Shown here: in pieces, positions 6,171 to 8,825 of the stretch
Layout of the letters: each line of letters begins with the position of its first letter
How positions within the stretch are numbered: position 1 is the first letter of the stretch
Made by a program: the position numbers and the translations under genes
From: an uncultured Solobacterium sp.
GTDB lineage: Bacteria; Bacillota_I; Bacilli_A; Erysipelotrichales; Erysipelotrichaceae
Assembly: GCA_900554555.1 (NCBI GenBank)
Contig: USIC01000023.1
Coordinates: 1-8,825, forward strand
DNA length: 8,825 bases
Reading direction: 5' to 3'
The notes under the pieces: generated by a model
Databases searched by the model: none
Told to the model about the DNA's origin: nothing
Seen by the model: the letters and a program-made list of their open reading frames with translations, nothing else

Positions 6171-7126
6171 GCGATATCCACCTTTCTGCCCTCGTATGTC
6201 TTACATACTTCCACTAGTAAATCAACAAATCTATCACGGTCAACACCAAGAACAGCTGTAACATTATTCGGATTACCACTTGATTGATGCCAATCTGCGA
6301 TAGTCGCACCACGTGTGTAGTGACCTTCCGTATCGATTTCAACATACATATCTTGGGTTGTAAAGATTTCAGGCTTCATTAACACCGCCACAGCACATGG
6401 ATCATGTAATGGTGAACCATTCCAACCTAGTTCTGCGTGATGCTTGAAGAAAAAATCTAACCAATCTGCTACGATGCCAGATACCTGGTTTCCAATTTCA
6501 CGGATTCTTTTTTCATCCTCTGGATAAACGATAGCTTTCTCTGTTACATCAAGTCCACACATTGTTAGTGGGATACCAGATGTAAATACAATTTGTGCAG
6601 CTTCTGGATCTTCAAAGATATTGAACTCAGCAGCTGGAGTCCAGTTACCGTTTCTAAGTCCACCACCCATGATAGAAATTCTTCCAATCTTGGATTTTAA
6701 TTCTGGATGAGTTAGTAATAACGCTGCTACATTTGTTTGTGGACCGGTAGCGATAATCGTTACCGGTTCCTCACTTTCTCTTAATACTTTTGCCATTAAA
6801 TCTACAGATGATAATTCTGATAACTGCATGCATGGTTCAGGTAGTGTAGGACCATCCAAGCCAGATTCACCATGGAAATTTCCAGCTGTAATTAAGGGAG
6901 ATAATAATGGTAATTCTCTACCTTTTGCAATTGGCGCATCTATCCCTAGTAAAGTACAAATACGCATTGCATTATATGTTGTTTTAGATAGTGTTTGATT
7001 CCCTGCCACACTTGTGACTGCTTTGATATCAAAGACAGGATTTGCCTTGGCAAACACCCAAGCAATCGCATCATCGTGACCTGGATCACCATCTAAGATG
7101 ACTGGTATTTTCTTGATATCACTCAT
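6167..7126 (-). CDS. Nucleoside hydrolase (inosine-uridine type), first copy
   Basis: A 319-residue cytoplasmic nucleoside hydrolase releasing a nucleobase and ribose. The metal motif DGDPGHDD is at 12-19; FHGESGLDG (84-92) contains His85; IATGPQTN is at 125-132; IMGGG at 152-156; EFNIFEDP at 167-174; and LHDPCAVA (240-247) gives His241 and Asp242. TRGAT (271-275) near the C-terminus is typical of the IunH/Rih group and differs from the equivalent part of the second copy. The DGDPGHDD form of the N-terminal motif is the one usual for IunH/RihA-like enzymes. The ATG overlaps the permease stop as ATGA (7123-7126), with an AGGTG-type ribosome site about 7 bases upstream. Its place directly after nucleoside-type permeases suggests that it acts on imported nucleosides. 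Confidence 0.95.
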   Translation of the reverse strand: MSDIKKIPVILDGDPGHDDAIAWVFAKANPVFDIKAVTSVAGNQTLSKTTYNAMRICTLLGIDAPIAKGRELPLLSPLITAGNFHGESGLDGPTLPEPCMQLSELSSVDLMAKVLRESEEPVTIIATGPQTNVAALLLTHPELKSKIGRISIMGGGLRNGNWTPAAEFNIFEDPEAAQIVFTSGIPLTMCGLDVTEKAIVYPEDEKRIREIGNQVSGIVADWLDFFFKHHAELGWNGSPLHDPCAVAVLMKPEIFTTQDMYVEIDTEGHYTRGATIADWHQSSGNPNNVTAVLGVDRDRFVDLLVEVCKTYEGRKVDIA

Positions 7127-8082
7127 GCATTCACCTTCTCTGCATTTTCACGGCGTGCACGCTTTGCACGACTTGCCGCAATTAGAGCGAATACAACCAA
7201 ACCGATAATCGTTACCAAATATGGAATTGGTGAAACAAGGTTAGAATCTACACCTGTCGCAGATAACTTGATACCAAATGCCTGTGCGAATCCAAAGATA
7301 AGTGCTGCTAGCATACAGCCTAGAGGTTCACCTGCACCCATTGCCTGTGCAGCAAGGGCAATAAATCCACGTCCTGCAACCATGTCGAGGGACCAACCCA
7401 TCGCATAGTACATTGACATAAACGCACCACCCATACCACAGAGTACACCGGCGATAACCATTGTAATGTACTTCACGCGGATAACACTTACACCAACAGA
7501 GGAAGCAGCATGAGAGTTTTCACCTACAGAGCGGATATTTAATCCTAGAGGTGTATGGTATAACAATACCCATGTCAAGAATACACAGATAAATGCAAAG
7601 TATGTTAATAAACTATGTCCAGATAGCACCTGTCCAATCACAGGAATCTTATCGATGAGTGGAATTGTAATACTTGGAATTTGTAACTTCTGTGTAATCA
7701 AAGAAGTTGTAGAAGTAAGTTGTGATCCCTGGGTAATTCCTGTAATTACCTTAACTAAGAAGATTGTTCCACCAGATCCAATCATATTGACTGCAGTACC
7801 AGTTAAGATAATGTTTGTCTTTAGATTGAACGCAAAGAATCCCATCAGTAAGCTAACGATAATACCTACAGCAATCGCCACAAGTAAGCCAACAAACCAA
7901 TTTCCAGAATAGTAAGCAAATAAGGAACCAAACAATGCGGAAATCATCATTGTACCTTCAAGACCGATGTTAGAAACACCTGCTTTTTCACAGATAACAG
8001 CAGCCATTGTTGCAAATAGAATTGGAGCTGTAATACGGAAAATTGCGAAGAAGAATTCTGGTGTCATAATTAGTGAAAACAT
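7123..8082 (-). CDS. ABC transporter permease, nucleoside type (BmpC/NupQ-like)
   Basis: A 319-residue integral membrane permease of the branched-chain-amino-acid/sugar-like ABC permease family, in the subgroup associated with nucleoside uptake (B. subtilis NupQ, streptococcal-type BmpC). About eight to nine hydrophobic segments alternate with short polar loops. The conserved block EKAGVSNIGLEG (32-43) follows the first segment, and the cytoplasmic loop LGLNIRSVGENSHAASSVGV (179-198) is the likely coupling helix that contacts the ATPase. GRGFIALAAQAMGAGEPLG (237-255) is a family signature. The C-terminus is short and basic (RAKRARR). The ATG at 8082 follows the stop of the other permease by one base, with GGAG about 11 bases upstream. 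Substrate assignment rests on the family and on the two downstream nucleoside hydrolases. Confidence 0.92.
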   Translation of the reverse strand: MFSLIMTPEFFFAIFRITAPILFATMAAVICEKAGVSNIGLEGTMMISALFGSLFAYYSGNWFVGLLVAIAVGIIVSLLMGFFAFNLKTNIILTGTAVNMIGSGGTIFLVKVITGITQGSQLTSTTSLITQKLQIPSITIPLIDKIPVIGQVLSGHSLLTYFAFICVFLTWVLLYHTPLGLNIRSVGENSHAASSVGVSVIRVKYITMVIAGVLCGMGGAFMSMYYAMGWSLDMVAGRGFIALAAQAMGAGEPLGCMLAALIFGFAQAFGIKLSATGVDSNLVSPIPYLVTIIGLVVFALIAASRAKRARRENAEKVNA

Positions 8083-8083
8083 C

Positions 8084-8825
8084 TTACTTCACGCTCCCTT
8101 CTACTATCGCTCCGACTTGTTTTTCGCGCAACTCCTCTTCAGCACTCTTAACGACAAGTCTTTGACGATACTTGTATAAGAATTGATCAGCCGCAAAGAA
8201 CAAGAAGATAATCGCTTGAATAATATCAATCAACTGTGCAGGAACAGCAGCGTATGTTGACATTAAAGTACATCCCTTTTCAAGATATGCCATAAAGAAT
8301 GCGGCGAGTGGAACAAATGCTGGGTTATTACCGGCCAAAATCGCTACGGTAATACCCGTCCAACCATACCCCGGTTGTGCTAACCAGTCGAAGTATTGGT
8401 TTCTTCCTAGCATTTCAATACCTCCACCCATACCGGCTAATAATCCACCGATTACTTGTGAAAGGATGATGATCATTACAACGTTCATACCAGAGTACAT
8501 AGAGAACTTCTGGTTGATACCAATCATACGGATTGCATATCCCCAACGTGTACGATACATAAATAGTGCAATAATAATTGTCATTACAATTGCGATAGCA
8601 AAGCCAATAGATAGCTTAGAACCATTATCAATTAACTGAGGTAATGCAGCGTTTGCCTGGAAGTTGCTTGTCTGAACTGTACCCTTTGTCTTATCAGCGA
8701 TAAATGCATTCATCATAAACTTGATAACGTACATGATGACATAGTTTAACATTAAGGAGTTTACCATTTCACTGACGTTTAACTTCGCCTCTAATACCGC
8801 AGGAACTAGCATCATCAATCCAGTC
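8084..8825 (-). CDS. ABC transporter permease, nucleoside type (BmpB/NupP-like), 5' end missing
   Basis: Partner permease forming the membrane channel with the downstream gene product. The frame is open through the right edge; 246 residues are visible, ending at a TAA at 8084. A TTG at 8818 could be read as a start, but the coding match continues upstream and the visible segment begins inside the family block VPAVLEAKLNVSEMVNSLML that usually lies some 110 residues into the protein, so the gene is truncated by the window, not short. Further family features are the cytoplasmic loop RTRWGYAIRMIGINQKFSMY (likely coupling helix), GGLLAGMGGGIEMLG, GYGWTGITVAILAGNNP, and the C-terminal segment QLIDIIQAIIFLFFAAD followed by a charged tail. 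The family is usually about 350 residues. The ATPase (NupO-like) and BMP-type lipoprotein genes are expected further right. Confidence 0.92.
   Translation of the reverse strand, partial: TGLMMLVPAVLEAKLNVSEMVNSLMLNYVIMYVIKFMMNAFIADKTKGTVQTSNFQANAALPQLIDNGSKLSIGFAIAIVMTIIIALFMYRTRWGYAIRMIGINQKFSMYSGMNVVMIIILSQVIGGLLAGMGGGIEMLGRNQYFDWLAQPGYGWTGITVAILAGNNPAFVPLAAFFMAYLEKGCTLMSTYAAVPAQLIDIIQAIIFLFFAADQFLYKYRQRLVVKSAEEELREKQVGAIVEGSVK

Noticed and set aside
7655..8179. Plus-strand open frames opposite the permease genes
   Set aside because: Hydrophobic sequence on the opposite strand of membrane-protein genes is a usual artefact; both permeases match their families throughout.
8816..8818. TTG as a start codon of the right-most permease
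   Set aside because: The frame continues to the window edge and the segment after the TTG corresponds to the middle of the family, so the real start is outside the window.
1..8825. CRISPR array, tRNA, rRNA, riboswitch, IS element, or defence system
   Set aside because: No regularly spaced repeats, cloverleaf-type sequence, transposase-like protein or terminal inverted repeats were seen, and the only intergenic regions are short; this was judged by eye, without a covariance-model search.

Overview
The window is 8,825 bases of AT-rich DNA with tight, leader-poor operons and strong purine-rich ribosome sites, which fits a low-GC Gram-positive bacterium (Bacillota). The gene set (MupG-type muramidase next to MurQ, an RpiR regulator, BmpB/BmpC-type nucleoside permeases, an NptA-like Na/Pi transporter) agrees with that. 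A closer placement, for example in the Erysipelotrichia, is only a guess. I see no tRNA, rRNA, CRISPR, IS element or phage gene. All eight genes belong to recognisable families, and two run off the window edges.

Left half, read leftwards: a divergent promoter region (about 4232-4363) drives murQ, then mupG (1 base after murQ), then a TIGR01212-type radical SAM gene (gap of about 50 bases counting from start to stop codon boundaries, no visible terminator), then, after about 130 bases with a weak promoter of its own, an Na/Pi cotransporter-family gene cut by the left edge. Facing right from the same divergent region is an RpiR/MurR-type regulator with an HTH domain and a SIS sugar-phosphate domain. 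MupG and MurQ are consecutive steps in salvage of cell-wall sugar: MurNAc-6P-GlcNAc is split to MurNAc-6P plus GlcNAc, and MurNAc-6P is then converted to GlcNAc-6P plus D-lactate. The regulator probably senses an intermediate of this pathway and acts on palindromes in the shared 132-bp promoter region.

Right half, also read leftwards: the distal part of a nucleoside uptake and breakdown operon. It holds two ABC permeases of the BmpB/NupP and BmpC/NupQ type (the first is cut by the right edge) and then two different nucleoside hydrolases. Every junction is a 1-base gap or a 4-base ATGA overlap, so the four genes look translationally coupled. The ATPase and the lipoprotein binding protein expected for this transporter should lie beyond the right edge. 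The regulator and the nucleoside operon converge on one short bidirectional hairpin terminator at 5213-5233.

Taken together the window reads as two scavenging units, for peptidoglycan amino sugars and for nucleosides, placed tail to tail and followed by a tRNA-modification-type enzyme and a phosphate-type transporter. I find no clear undescribed system. The points most worth checking are the divergent operator architecture, the absence of a MurNAc transporter beside murQ/mupG, the paired hydrolases, and a palindrome inside a possible promoter for the Na/Pi gene.
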